A DNA stretch of 64,000 bases from Streptomyces phaeofaciens (GCF_014648915.1 NZ_BMSA01000014.1:124001-188000), one strand, 5' to 3'; shown: positions 23,960-32,527, counted from the stretch's first letter. Numbers and translations: made by a program. Notes: generated from the sequence alone by a model not told the origin.

Positions 23960-25558
23960 TCAGCCGCGGAAACCGACCAGCCCGTGCAGGGTGTCGGCGG
24001 AGGCCGTGCCGGACTGCCGGCCCGCCGTCAGGGCGGACTGCGCGGTGGCCGCCGGCTTGGGGTCGGCGGTCTTCTTGCAGACGGCGTCGGCCACGCCGCT
24101 GCCGTGCGGGACCGTGCCGTCGGTGAGGTACTTGGCCAGGTACTTGTCCAGGCAGGCGTTACCGCTCAGCGTGATGCCGTGGTTGCCGCCGCCCTGCTCG
24201 ACCACCAGGCTGGAGTGCTTCAGCAGACGGTTGACGGTGACGCCGCCCTGGTACGGGGTGGCCGCGTCGTCGGTCGCCTGGAACAGCAGCACCGGCGGGA
24301 GCTTGCTGTTGGCGACGTTCACCGGCTTCAGCGTCTTGGTGGGCCAGTACGCGCACGGCGCGTTGTACCAGGCGTTGTTCCAGGCCATGAACGGGGCCTT
24401 GCCGTACACCGCCCAGTTGTCCTTGCGCCACTGGTTCCAGTCGCGCGGCCAGGAGACGTCACGGCACTGCACGGCGGTGTAGACGCTGTAGCCGTTGTCG
24501 CCGGAGGCGTCGACGGCCGCGAAGTTCTCGTACGCCTCGACCAGCGGGGCGGACTTCTTGTCGTTCACGTACGCCGCGAACGCCGAGGCGAGGGAGGGCC
24601 AGTAGCCGTTGTAGTACCCGCCGGGGATGAAGGTGTCCTCCAGCTCGGAGGCGCCCACCTTGCCGCCGGCCGGCTTCTTGGCGAGTTCCGCCCGCATCGC
24701 GTACCACTTGGCCTCGATCGCGGCCGGGTCGGTGCCGAGCTTGTAGGTGCTGTCGTACTTGGCGATCCATGCCATCAGCGCCTTGTGCCGGGCGTCGAAG
24801 GCGTAGTCCTGGGTGATGTTGGCGTCGTACCAGACCCCGTCGGGGTCGACGATCGAGTCCAGCACCAGGCGGCGCACCCGGGTCGGGAAGAGCTTGGCGT
24901 AGACCTGGCCCAGGTAGGTGCCGTACGAGTAGCCGAAGTAGTTGATCTTCTTGGCGCCGAGCGCCTTGCGGATCTGGTCCATGTCCTTCACGGCGTTGAC
25001 CGTGTTGATGTACGGAAGGACGTCGGCGTACTTCGTACCGCAGGCCTTGGCGAAGGACTTGGCGCGCGCGAGGTTCGCCTTCTCGATCGCGGAGGTGCTC
25101 GGCACGGAGTCCGGGCGGACCGGGTTGAAGTGGCCCGGCTTGCAGTCCAGGGCGGGCTTGCTCTTGCCCACGCCGCGCGGGTCGAAGCCGATGACGTCGT
25201 ACTGGGACGCGACCGCCTTGGGCAGCGAGGACGCGACGAACCCGGCGAGGCTCAGACCGCTGCCGCCGGGGCCACCGGGGTTGACCAGCAGCGGCCCCTG
25301 GTACTTCCGCGCGGTGTGCGGGACGCGCGACAGGGCCAGGGTTATCTTCCGGCCCTGCGGCTTGGCGTAGTCGAGCGGCACCTTCACCGACGCGCACTGG
25401 AGCGTCGGGTACTCGTCCGTGGCGCACTTCTTCCAGGTGACCTTCGCCGCCTGGGCTGCCTGCGCGGACTGCGGCGTGGCGGCCCCGGCCGGGACGGCCG
25501 TGAGCGATCCGGCCAGCACGACGGTCGCGCCGCACAGCACGACTGTGCTTCTTCTCAT
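23960..25558 (-). CDS. secreted alpha/beta hydrolase, tripeptidyl aminopeptidase family
   Basis: A 532-residue exported serine hydrolase of the Streptomyces Tap/SlpD/SlpE type, which removes tripeptides from protein N-termini. The signal peptide is MRRSTVVLCGATVVLAGSLT with an AGAA cleavage region. The oxyanion block is LLVNPGGPGGSGLS, the nucleophile Ser is in FGYSYGTYLG, the Asp in LLFQATDDAATPY and the His in GGGNHGITLSG. The C-terminal cap (PF08386-type TAP C-terminal domain) spans the last 110 residues. The Shine-Dalgarno AAGGAA lies upstream of ATG. It is transcribed alone, facing serC. Confidence 0.92.
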   Translation of the reverse strand: MRRSTVVLCGATVVLAGSLTAVPAGAATPQSAQAAQAAKVTWKKCATDEYPTLQCASVKVPLDYAKPQGRKITLALSRVPHTARKYQGPLLVNPGGPGGSGLSLAGFVASSLPKAVASQYDVIGFDPRGVGKSKPALDCKPGHFNPVRPDSVPSTSAIEKANLARAKSFAKACGTKYADVLPYINTVNAVKDMDQIRKALGAKKINYFGYSYGTYLGQVYAKLFPTRVRRLVLDSIVDPDGVWYDANITQDYAFDARHKALMAWIAKYDSTYKLGTDPAAIEAKWYAMRAELAKKPAGGKVGASELEDTFIPGGYYNGYWPSLASAFAAYVNDKKSAPLVEAYENFAAVDASGDNGYSVYTAVQCRDVSWPRDWNQWRKDNWAVYGKAPFMAWNNAWYNAPCAYWPTKTLKPVNVANSKLPPVLLFQATDDAATPYQGGVTVNRLLKHSSLVVEQGGGNHGITLSGNACLDKYLAKYLTDGTVPHGSGVADAVCKKTADPKPAATAQSALTAGRQSGTASADTLHGLVGFRG

Positions 25559-25723
25559 GAAGTTCCTTCACAGCATGGGGGGTTCGACAGGACCGGAAAG
25601 TTCACGGTCCCGGCGGGATCCTCCCCAAGAAGTACGGCCTCATGAAGGTCTTCCACAGAAGATTTGGAACTCATTTGATCCAAAGGCGCCTCACAGGCCC
25701 GGGAAAGCCACCGAACCGCCGGC

Positions 25724-25752
25724 GGGCGCCCGGTGACCACCACCGGGCGCCC
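25724..25752. terminator. hairpin terminator after the cellulase gene
   Basis: A 12-bp perfect stem GGGCGCCCGGTG/CACCGGGCGCCC with a 5-nt loop begins 8 nt after the cellulase stop codon on the minus strand. It may also bound the upstream region of the aminopeptidase gene. Confidence 0.88.
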
Positions 25753-25759
25753 TCACCTC

Positions 25760-27265
25760 TCACGCCGCCGCGCACGTCACCGTCGGCACACCCCCGCCCC
25801 CCGGCGCGCCCCCGAACCCGAAGCTCGCCGAACCGCCCGCCGCGATCGCCCCGTTGTGGGAGGCGTTCGTCGCCGTCACCGTCCCCCCGGCCTGGGTGTA
25901 CGACGCGTTCCACATGCTCGTCACCTGCTGCGAGCCGCTCCAGGTCCAGGTGACCTTCCAGGACGAGATCGCCGTCGTGCCGGTGTTGGTGACCTTCACC
26001 TCGGCGTTGAAGCCGCCGCCCCAGTCGCTGCTGACGGTGTAGGCGGCGGAGCAGGTCGCGGAGGAACCGCCGCCGCCCCCTCCGCCACCGCCTCCGGTGC
26101 CCGGGAAGCCCGGCGCCTTGACGCTCGTCAGGTACCCGTCCTTCACCGTGTCCACGGTCTGCCAGTCGTCCTTCAGGATCCCGCCCGTGTCACCGGAGTT
26201 GGGGTTCCAGGACCAGAAGGTCCAGTGGAAGGAGTCGGCGCCGTACGTCGAGGTCGGGCGGAGGTAGCTCACCAGGGCCGCCAGCCACTTCTGGTCGACG
26301 GTCGACGCGAGCGTCGTACCGAACTCGCCCACCCACACGGGCGCGATGTTCTGCTTGAAGATGTAGCCCCAGTACTTGTCCCAGATCCCCGGCATGTTGG
26401 CGGGGAAGGACGGGTCGCTGAACCAGCTCTGCTGGGCGACGCTGGTGGCGTAGTCGTGGGCCGAGTAGACGACGCGGTTCGCCACGTTCAGCTGCACCGG
26501 GTACTGCGCGACCCCCATCAGGTTGCCGCCCCACCAGCCGGAGACGCCGTTGAAGGTCTGCACGCCCTCGACGAAGATCAGCAGGTTCGGGTTGACGGAC
26601 AGGACGGCGTTCCCGGCGCGCTGGGCGGCCAGCCGCCAGTCGGTCGCGGTGTCGCCGCAGCCCCAGCAGGCGGGGTCGTGCGGCTCGTTGTGCAGGTCGA
26701 TGCCGACGACGGTGTCCTGGCCCTGGTAACGGGCCGCCAGCGCCTTGAGGTTGGCGATCCACGTCGACTCGGGGACGGCCGAGGTGTACCAGAGCGCGGA
26801 CTGGCCGCCCGCGTCCGGACGGTGCCGGTCGAGGATGACCTTCAGGCCGTCCTGACCGGCGTACGAGACGATCTTGTCCAGTACGCCCAGCGAGCTCAGC
26901 CCTTGCAGGTCGGCGTTCTTGCCGCCGCTGAAGTCGATGCTGTTGGGGACGGTCGAGCTCTTGAAGATGTCGTCGCTGTACGGGATGCGGATCGTGTTGT
27001 AGCCCAGCGACTTCATCTGGTCGATCATGCTCTTGTAGTCACGGGACCAGAGGCCGTGGACGACGTAGTTGCCGGTCTCGAAGCCGAACCAGTTGATCCC
27101 GGCGACGCGGACCGGCTGCCCGGCGGCGTCGAGGATCTGACGGCCGCTGGTGTGCCAGTAGCCGGCGCCGGCCTCGGCCGCGTGGGCGGTCTGCGCGCCT
27201 GCCGCCAGGGGGAGCAGGAGGGCCGCGACGGCGGCGCACAGCGCTCTGCGGAGGTTGCGGAACAT
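25760..27265 (-). CDS. secreted GH5 endoglucanase with C-terminal CBM2
   Basis: A 501-residue cellulase. The signal peptide is MFRNLRRALCAAVAALLLPL with a TAHAA cleavage region. The GH5 catalytic domain (about residues 35-375) has AGINWFGFET, the acid/base Glu in GIDLHNEPHD and the nucleophile Glu in PVWVGEFGT. A Gly-rich linker follows, then a CBM2 cellulose-binding module (about 400-501) with the paired Cys and surface Trp residues (SSDWGGGFNAEVKVTN, VTWTWSGSQQV, SMWNAS). The start is ATG 27265 with GAGGAAG upstream. A CebR operator lies 41 bp upstream, so it should be induced by cello-oligosaccharides. Confidence 0.95.
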   Translation of the reverse strand: MFRNLRRALCAAVAALLLPLAAGAQTAHAAEAGAGYWHTSGRQILDAAGQPVRVAGINWFGFETGNYVVHGLWSRDYKSMIDQMKSLGYNTIRIPYSDDIFKSSTVPNSIDFSGGKNADLQGLSSLGVLDKIVSYAGQDGLKVILDRHRPDAGGQSALWYTSAVPESTWIANLKALAARYQGQDTVVGIDLHNEPHDPACWGCGDTATDWRLAAQRAGNAVLSVNPNLLIFVEGVQTFNGVSGWWGGNLMGVAQYPVQLNVANRVVYSAHDYATSVAQQSWFSDPSFPANMPGIWDKYWGYIFKQNIAPVWVGEFGTTLASTVDQKWLAALVSYLRPTSTYGADSFHWTFWSWNPNSGDTGGILKDDWQTVDTVKDGYLTSVKAPGFPGTGGGGGGGGGGSSATCSAAYTVSSDWGGGFNAEVKVTNTGTTAISSWKVTWTWSGSQQVTSMWNASYTQAGGTVTATNASHNGAIAAGGSASFGFGGAPGGGGVPTVTCAAA

Positions 27266-27305
27266 GGCGTTGCTTCCTCTCGGGGGGCGGCGCGGGTCCG
27301 GAACA

Positions 27306-27319
27306 TGGGAGCGCTCCCA
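27306..27319. promoter_or_regulatory. CebR operator TGGGAGCGCTCCCA
   Basis: This is the exact 14-bp palindrome known as the CebR binding site in Streptomyces, extended by A/T to 16 bp here. CebR, a LacI-family repressor released by cellobiose or cellotriose, controls cellulase genes and the cebEFG transporter. The position 41 bp upstream of the endoglucanase ATG fits repression. Confidence 0.93.
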
Positions 27320-27429
27320 TACGCCGCGCACCCCCCAGGAAACTGACACACCATGGCCACGTCAAGAAGCGCGGAGCGGCGGCAGCGGCGGCACCCGTCG
27401 GAAGGGCGCCCCCGCTGCCGGACGACGGG

Positions 27430-27963
27430 TCAGGAGGGATTGTCGGGATTCTCGATGAGGTTGATCGTCGCGAAGATGTCGTTGATCTCCCCGTCCGAGG
27501 TGACCAGTGCGCCGACGCTCACGAAGTCGATCGGGTGCGGCGGGACGATCGGGTTGGGCGGGAAGAAGGGGCTGATCTGGAGGAAGGTCGGGCGGACGAC
27601 CAGCGGCGTGACCGGGTCCGGCGGCCAGGAGACCACGTCGACATCGGCGCCGACGAAGAGATACCTGGCACCGGTGGTGGCGCCGACGCCCGTGGTGCGG
27701 CCCAGGGAGCTGATGATCCGTGCCGTGCCGCCACCGCCCGGGTTCGCCCTGGTGACGACGGTGACATCGATCGTGCCGGTGATGGCGATCTGCTCCGAGG
27801 CGCCCGTGATCTGACCGTTCAGCGGCAGCCGGGCGGAGCGCCAGTGCACGAACGCGGCGGCCTGGGCCGGCTGGGCGGTGGCGAGGGCCACCGGGAAGGT
27901 CAGTGCCAGGGTGGCGAGGAGCAGGGTGAGCTTGCGGGCGGCGCGTATGGCATGACCGCGCAT
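27430..27963 (-). CDS. secreted protein of unknown function (177 aa)
   Basis: Not recognised. It has a clear Sec signal peptide (about residues 1-36, hydrophobic LTLLLATLALTFPVALATA, AQAA cleavage region). The mature part is beta-rich, without Cys, and has a Pro-rich segment FFPPNPIVPPHPIDF near the end. It starts at ATG 27963 behind GGGAGA; an in-frame ATG at 27975 lacks a ribosome site. It lies between the cellulase and a secreted beta-propeller-like gene on the same strand, each with its own terminator-like hairpin, so it is probably monocistronic. Confidence 0.7.
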   Translation of the reverse strand: MRGHAIRAARKLTLLLATLALTFPVALATAQPAQAAAFVHWRSARLPLNGQITGASEQIAITGTIDVTVVTRANPGGGGTARIISSLGRTTGVGATTGARYLFVGADVDVVSWPPDPVTPLVVRPTFLQISPFFPPNPIVPPHPIDFVSVGALVTSDGEINDIFATINLIENPDNPS

Positions 27964-28062
27964 CGGGTCTCCCATCGGTGAGGAGCGGGACCGCGTGTCC
28001 GAGCCGCCCCCGTCCCGCGAGACAACGTCAGCCTGCCGGGCGGGCGGGCCGCTGTCGCGCGG

Positions 28063-28098
28063 GGCGGGGCGGACGGGTGACGGCCCGTCCGCCCCGCC
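28063..28098. terminator. hairpin terminator downstream of the propeller-like gene
   Basis: A 15-bp perfect GC stem (GGCGGGGCGGACGGG and its complement) with a 6-nt loop lies 80 nt after the stop codon of the minus-strand gene 28178-29185 and upstream of the next gene on that strand. Confidence 0.8.
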
Positions 28099-28177
28099 TG
28101 ACCTCACCGGCCGAGCACGTGGAACCTCCACACCGCCGGTGCCACTGAGAGGTGCGGCGGAAGAGGCCGAACAGGGC

Positions 28178-29185
28178 TCAGCCCCGGCGCCGCAGCCGCC
28201 GCACGCCGAACAGGGCGGCGAGGACGGCGGCGGCGGCCAGGGCGCCCAGCTTGACGTTGCCGCCCGCCGAGGAGCCGCTGTCGCCGCTCGCGGAGTCGCC
28301 CGAACCACCGCCTCCCGAGGGCGACTTGGCGGCGTCGGACGCCCCGGGCGCGTCCTCCGCCACCACCGAGCTGCCGGACCCCTCACTGCCGTACATGAGC
28401 TTGCTGCCGTCCGCGGAGTAGCTGACGGACTCCCCCTGCCGCTGGAGGGGCACGTCGAGCCGGCCCTCGCGTGTGACGGCGCCGTCGTTCCAGTCGTAGG
28501 AGATGCCGCCGAAGTAGCCGCGGACGGCGAGCCGGGTGCCGTCCGGGGAGAAGGCGGCGTCGGTGGCCCACAGCTCGATGGGGGCGACCGGCTTGAAGAT
28601 GTTCGAGCCGGAGGCGGAGAGGGTGGCCGGCCCCTCGTAGAGGTGCCCGCCGTCCTCGTTCTTGTCGATGATGTAGACCCGCCCGGTCTTGGGATGCACG
28701 AGCAGCGATTCGGCGTCCCGGGCCCCGTCGGAGTACTTGACGATGTACTGCGTGGCGCGGACCGTCGCGTCGGCGAGCGTCTTGGGCTCGGGCAGCCGGT
28801 AGATCCACACGTACGGCCAGGTGCCGCCGAGGTTGTCGCCGATGTCGCCGACGTAGATCTGGTTGTCGGGGCCGATGGAGACGGCCTCGACGTCACGCGG
28901 GGTGCCGATGCCGGTGAGGGTGAGCCGGGCGACGGTCTTGCCGGTCGCGCTGTCGACGGCGTAGAGGTACGGCCCGTCGTCGCTGTCGTTGTGGGTCCAG
29001 TAGATGCCGGGGTGCTGACGGGAGGCGGCGAGACCGCTGGACTCGGTGATGCGCGGGTCCTCGATGGTGAACCCCTTGTCGCCGTCACCGTCGTCGGCGG
29101 CGGCGGACGCGGGCACGGCGAACGCACTCACGAGGAGGGCTCCGGCGAGGAGGGCTCCGGCACGGCCGGCGAAGGGTCGTCGCAT
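28178..29185 (-). CDS. secreted, membrane-anchored beta-propeller-like protein
   Basis: A 335-residue protein with a signal peptide (to about residue 30), a repeated region of WD/NHL-like blades (GIYWTHNDSDDGPYLYAVD, IYVGDIGDN, VYIIDKNEDGG, AAFSPDGTRLAVRGY, SYSADGSKLMYGS), a Gly/Ser-rich linker and a C-terminal hydrophobic helix ended by RRLRRRG. This organisation means display on the outer face of the membrane. There is no LPXTG motif. The opening TIEDPRITESSGLAAS resembles phytase-like or SdiA-regulated esterase-like families, but I cannot assign an activity. Confidence 0.75.
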   Translation of the reverse strand: MRRPFAGRAGALLAGALLVSAFAVPASAAADDGDGDKGFTIEDPRITESSGLAASRQHPGIYWTHNDSDDGPYLYAVDSATGKTVARLTLTGIGTPRDVEAVSIGPDNQIYVGDIGDNLGGTWPYVWIYRLPEPKTLADATVRATQYIVKYSDGARDAESLLVHPKTGRVYIIDKNEDGGHLYEGPATLSASGSNIFKPVAPIELWATDAAFSPDGTRLAVRGYFGGISYDWNDGAVTREGRLDVPLQRQGESVSYSADGSKLMYGSEGSGSSVVAEDAPGASDAAKSPSGGGGSGDSASGDSGSSAGGNVKLGALAAAAVLAALFGVRRLRRRG

Positions 29186-29296
29186 GCCCCAAGCCTGCCA
29201 TCCCGCCCGCCCGTTCCGGCCGCGGCGAGCGGTCGTGGCCAGCCTCACACGCCCTGGGGCTGCTGTGGCCGTCCGGAGATCCTTCATCATGAGCGG

Positions 29297-29977
29297 ATGC
29301 TTAGGTTCATGCCGGTGGGCGACTCGATGACGATCGGCAGCGCGGGCGAGCACACCTGGCGGTACCGCATGTGGCGCCACCTGTGCGCGACGCACGGCGG
29401 CCCGTTCACCCTGGTCGGCCCCCGCGAGACGCTCCACGACAAGGCGGCGGACGCCCCCACGTCGTACGCGTACGCCGAGCCCGCCTTCCCGCGCGCCCAC
29501 CTGGCCGGCTGGGGCGAGGGCTGGCTGCACATGGCCCCCCTGATCGGCGAGGCGGTACGGGCGTCGCAGGCGGACGTGCTGCTGGTCTCCCTGGGCCTGA
29601 TCGACCTGGGCTTCTACACGAACGCGGAGCAGACGGCGGAGAACGTACGGGCGTTCACGGCCGAGGCCCGCGCCGCGAACCCCCACGTCCGCATGGTCTG
29701 GCTCCCGGTGATCTGGAACGTCCGCGCCGCGGACGACGCCCCCTTCGGCGCCCAGGTCACCACCTTCAACGAACTCCTGGCGAAGACGGCGGCCGACCTC
29801 GACGACCCCACGTCCTCGATCCTCCTGGCCTCGGTCCCGGAGACCTGGGACATCCACACCGACACCTACGACGGCACCCACCCGAACGCCGTCGGCGAAC
29901 ACAAACTGGCGGAGGCGTTCGCGAAGGCCATGCACCAGGCGTGGGGGGTGGGCGGGGAGTACGAGGTCACCGCGTGA
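29297..29977 (+). CDS. SGNH/GDSL-family hydrolase
   Basis: A 226-residue SGNH hydrolase. The catalytic Ser is in the block I sequence PVGDSMTIG and the Asp-His pair in DGTHPN near the C-terminus (about 205-210). The Asn block would be in the central LVSLGLIDLG region, where the usual GxND is not clear. No signal peptide is seen with this start. The ATG at 29297 (MLRFMPVGDS) lacks a strong ribosome site; ATG 29309 is an alternative. The likely reaction is ester or acetyl hydrolysis on an unknown substrate. Confidence 0.82.
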   Translation: MLRFMPVGDSMTIGSAGEHTWRYRMWRHLCATHGGPFTLVGPRETLHDKAADAPTSYAYAEPAFPRAHLAGWGEGWLHMAPLIGEAVRASQADVLLVSLGLIDLGFYTNAEQTAENVRAFTAEARAANPHVRMVWLPVIWNVRAADDAPFGAQVTTFNELLAKTAADLDDPTSSILLASVPETWDIHTDTYDGTHPNAVGEHKLAEAFAKAMHQAWGVGGEYEVTA

Positions 29978-30049
29978 CGGGGGCGCCGTGCGTATCGTTG
30001 TACTGCGCGGCGGCGCTCGTCCATGAGGCCGCCGGGGAGGAGCGCCACG

Positions 30050-30637
30050 ATGACCGTCCTTGAAGACAGGATCGCGATGGCCGACGCGAACACGCAGCGC
30101 CTGGACGAGTGGTTCGAGCGGCTGGAGCGCATGCCCGTCCCCGAAGGATTCAGGGTCGAGATCGTCGGGGGCAGCGTTCACATGACACCTCAGAGGGCCA
30201 CTCACTGGGAGATCATCTTCCAGATCGCCTGGGCCGTGCGCGAGAGGTTCGGGAAGAGCATCAAGGTCTTCTCCGACGTCCGCATCGACTTCCCCGGCCA
30301 CGAGAACGGCTTCTGCCCCGACGTGGTCAAGCTCCGCGACTCCGCGGAGGCCGACGACGAGGGTCACTGGCGCCACGAGGACGTCGAGTTCGTCGCCGAG
30401 GTCATCTCCAAAGGCACGGCCGCCAACGACTACGGCCCGAAGAAGACCGCCTACGCCACCGCCGAGGTCCCCGTCTACCTCATCGCCGACCCCTACCAGG
30501 GCCGGTGCTACGTCCACACCGACCCCAAGGACGGCGACTACGCCACGATGACGAGGGTCGACTTCGGCACCGACATCGACCTCACCGGCACCGTCGTCGA
30601 CCTCACCCTCACGACGGACTCCTTCCCCCGCGACTGA
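30050..30637 (+). CDS. Uma2 family protein (PD-(D/E)XK nuclease fold)
   Basis: A 195-residue Uma2/DUF820 protein. Core motifs are VEIVGGSVHMTPQ, FSDVRIDF, FCPDVVKL (the PD element), VEFVAEVISKGTAANDY (the E-x-S element) and KKTAYATAEVPVYLIAD. These match the restriction-endonuclease-like fold, but the family function is unknown. Members are numerous in Streptomyces and cyanobacteria. A Shine-Dalgarno GGGGAGGAG lies before ATG 30050. It is a single gene between an SGNH hydrolase and an aldo/keto reductase. Confidence 0.88.
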   Translation: MTVLEDRIAMADANTQRLDEWFERLERMPVPEGFRVEIVGGSVHMTPQRATHWEIIFQIAWAVRERFGKSIKVFSDVRIDFPGHENGFCPDVVKLRDSAEADDEGHWRHEDVEFVAEVISKGTAANDYGPKKTAYATAEVPVYLIADPYQGRCYVHTDPKDGDYATMTRVDFGTDIDLTGTVVDLTLTTDSFPRD

Positions 30638-30650
30638 CCGGTTCCCCTTG

Positions 30651-30668
30651 CCTGGAGCGCACTCCAGG
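30651..30668. promoter_or_regulatory. MerR-like inverted repeat CCTGGAG-CGCA-CTCCAGG
   Basis: A perfect 7-bp inverted repeat with a 4-bp centre sits between a TTGCCT (30648-30653) and a weak -10 near 30672, just 17 bp ahead of the reductase ATG. Dyads of this kind spanning the -35 to -10 spacer are typical of MerR-family activators. No merR gene is adjacent. Confidence 0.5.
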
Positions 30669-30685
30669 TCGTTGGCTTGCCTTCC

Positions 30686-31678
30686 ATGAAGTACACGCAG
30701 CTCGGACGTACCGGACTCAAGGTCAGCCGACTCGTCCTCGGCACCATGAACTTCGGCCCGCAGACCGACGAAGCCGACTCCCACACGATCATGGACTCGG
30801 CGCTGGCCGCGGGCATCAACTTCTTCGACACCGCGAACGTGTACGGCTGGGGTGAGAACAAGGGCCGTACCGAGGAGATCATCGGCAACTGGTTCGCGAA
30901 GGGCGGCGAGCGGCGCGACAAGGTCGTGCTCGCCACCAAGGTGTACGGCAACATGGCCGGCGACGGCCCGGCGTGGCCCAATCACGACAAGCTCTCCGCG
31001 CTGAACATCCGACGGGCCGTCGACGCCAGCCTCAAGCGGCTGAAGACCGACTACATCGACCTCTACCAGTTCCACCACATCGACCGCCTCACCTCGTTCG
31101 ACGAGATCTGGCAGGCGATCGACGTCCTGGTCCGGCAGGGCAAGATCCTGTACGCCGGGTCCTCGAACTTCCCCGGCTACAAGATCGCCCAGGCCAACGA
31201 GACCGCGGCCCGGCGGGGCGGGACCATCGGGCTCGTCAGCGAGCAGTGCCTGTACAACCTGGCCGAGCGCCGGGCCGAGATGGAGGTGATCCCGGCCGCG
31301 CAGGACTACGGGCTCGGGGTCATCCCGTGGTCGCCGCTGCACGGCGGTCTGCTGGGCGGTGTCATCAGGAAGGAGATCGACGGCGGTCGCCGCGCCTCCG
31401 GCCGGGCCGCCGACACCCTGGCCGACCCCACGGCCCGCGCACAGATCCAGGCGTACGAGGACCTCCTCGACAAGCACGGGATCGAGCCCGGCGAGGCCGC
31501 CCTGGCCTGGCTGCTCACCCGGCCCGGCGTGACGGGCCCGATCGTCGGCCCGCGCACCGCCGAGCAGCTGGAGTCGGCGATCCGCGCCGTCGAGCTGGAG
31601 CTCAGCGAGGAACTGCTGACCGGTCTGGACGAGGTCTTCCCGGGACCGGGCCCGTCCCCGGAGGCGTTCGCCTGGTAG
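30686..31678 (+). CDS. aldo/keto reductase
   Basis: A 330-residue NADPH-dependent AKR (potassium-channel beta/YajO-like group). The catalytic tetrad is visible: Asp in FFDTANVYG, Tyr in NVYGWGE, Lys in LATKVYG and His in YQFHHID. The C-terminal cofactor site is GPIVGPRTAEQLE. It reduces aldehydes or ketones in the cytosol; the substrate is not known. I placed the start at ATG 30686. A TTG nine bases upstream is in frame. The promoter region carries a MerR-type dyad, suggesting induction by electrophiles or oxidants (inference). Confidence 0.92.
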   Translation: MKYTQLGRTGLKVSRLVLGTMNFGPQTDEADSHTIMDSALAAGINFFDTANVYGWGENKGRTEEIIGNWFAKGGERRDKVVLATKVYGNMAGDGPAWPNHDKLSALNIRRAVDASLKRLKTDYIDLYQFHHIDRLTSFDEIWQAIDVLVRQGKILYAGSSNFPGYKIAQANETAARRGGTIGLVSEQCLYNLAERRAEMEVIPAAQDYGLGVIPWSPLHGGLLGGVIRKEIDGGRRASGRAADTLADPTARAQIQAYEDLLDKHGIEPGEAALAWLLTRPGVTGPIVGPRTAEQLESAIRAVELELSEELLTGLDEVFPGPGPSPEAFAW

Positions 31679-31700
31679 CCACGCGAAGGCCGTGAGGTCC

Positions 31701-31775
31701 TTCAGGGGCGCGGGGAACCGCGCGACCGGCCACGGACGGCCCACGGCCGACGAGCCGGCCGCGGTTCCCCGCCCT
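31701..31775. repeat. GGGGCGCGGGGAACCGCG-type palindromic repeat / terminator
   Basis: GGGGCGCGGGGAACCGCG at 31705-31722 pairs with CGCGGTTCCCCGCCC at 31760-31774 to form a long stem. I recall this TTCAGGGGCGCGGGGAAC-type sequence as one of the most common intergenic palindromes of Streptomyces. It lies between the convergent aldo/keto reductase and the 29-residue protein gene, and could serve as a terminator for both. Confidence 0.7.
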
Positions 31776-31780
31776 GCCTG

Positions 31781-31870
31781 CTACCTACCGACCGCCGCCG
31801 CCAGGGCCACCACGACGAACATCAGCACAAGCGCACCGGCCATGATCCGGTTCCTGGTCTTCGGGTCCAC
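31781..31870 (-). CDS. 29-residue single-span membrane protein
   Basis: A short gene reading from GTG 31870 to TAG 31781. The product starts MDPKTRNRIMAG and continues as one hydrophobic helix (ALVLMFVVVALAAAV) ending GR. The codon pattern is normal for the organism. It begins 9 nt after the thpR stop on the same strand, so the two are co-transcribed. I remember similar very short proteins annotated in other Streptomyces. The function is unknown. No clear Shine-Dalgarno, so translation may be coupled. Confidence 0.5.
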   Translation of the reverse strand: MDPKTRNRIMAGALVLMFVVVALAAAVGR

Positions 31871-31879
31871 GGACCGAGC

Positions 31880-32476
31880 CTAACCGGCCCCGTCGAGCGC
31901 CCAGCGCCCGACCGGCTCATAGCGGGGCTGCTCCCCCGGCACACCGGACCTCGGCAGCCTGCTGCGCACCAGCACCAGCTCCCCCACGGTCCAGGTGCGG
32001 CTCGCGAAGGCGTCCAGGGCCTCGACGTACGGCCGTACGTCCACCGTGTCCCGGCTGCGGGCCAGCGTCAGATGGGCCTTGTAGCGGCGGTGCTCCCCCA
32101 GGTCCAGGCCCGCCTTGCGGGCCGCCGCCTCCGCCCGGTCGGCGAGCAGCCGCAGCGCCGGGACCTCCCCGGCGGCCCCGGCCCACAGGGCCCGCCCGTG
32201 CCCGAACTGCCCCCCGCCGCGCACGGCCAGCGCGAAGGGGGCGGTGCGGTGCGCGGCCCGCGCCAGCCGCGCCGACAGGTCGGGTACGACGTCCTCGTCG
32301 ACCTCGCCGTAGAAGGCGAGGGTGAAGTGCCAATCAGCGGCTCCGCCGCGGGGCCAACCGGGCCGGCCGGTCCAGCGCAGCGCGTCCGCGCCGGGCAGCC
32401 TGCGCAACTCCGCCACCTCGGCGGCGAGTTCTCGGGCGACGTCGTCCGGGGGGAGCACGGCGGCGAAGAGTCTCAT
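31880..32476 (-). CDS. thpR: RNA 2',3'-cyclic phosphodiesterase
   Basis: A 198-residue 2H phosphoesterase (formerly 2'-5' RNA ligase). The two catalytic HxTx motifs are HFTL (about residue 50, ADWHFTLAFYGEV) and HLTL (about 135, YKAHLTLARS). The N-terminus MRLFAAVLPPDDV is typical. It hydrolyses 2',3'-cyclic phosphates at RNA ends. The gene is followed closely by the 29-residue membrane protein gene. Confidence 0.9.
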   Translation of the reverse strand: MRLFAAVLPPDDVARELAAEVAELRRLPGADALRWTGRPGWPRGGAADWHFTLAFYGEVDEDVVPDLSARLARAAHRTAPFALAVRGGGQFGHGRALWAGAAGEVPALRLLADRAEAAARKAGLDLGEHRRYKAHLTLARSRDTVDVRPYVEALDAFASRTWTVGELVLVRSRLPRSGVPGEQPRYEPVGRWALDGAG

Positions 32477-32527
32477 GTCCTCGATTTTCCCGGGTGGCGC
32501 CGCCGGGCGCCCGGCATCATGGGCGTC

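Noticed and set aside
28178..31744. 1188-codon minus-strand open frame
   Set aside because: Only the part below 29185 is protein-like (signal peptide, blades). The rest is antisense to the SGNH, Uma2 and aldo/keto reductase genes.
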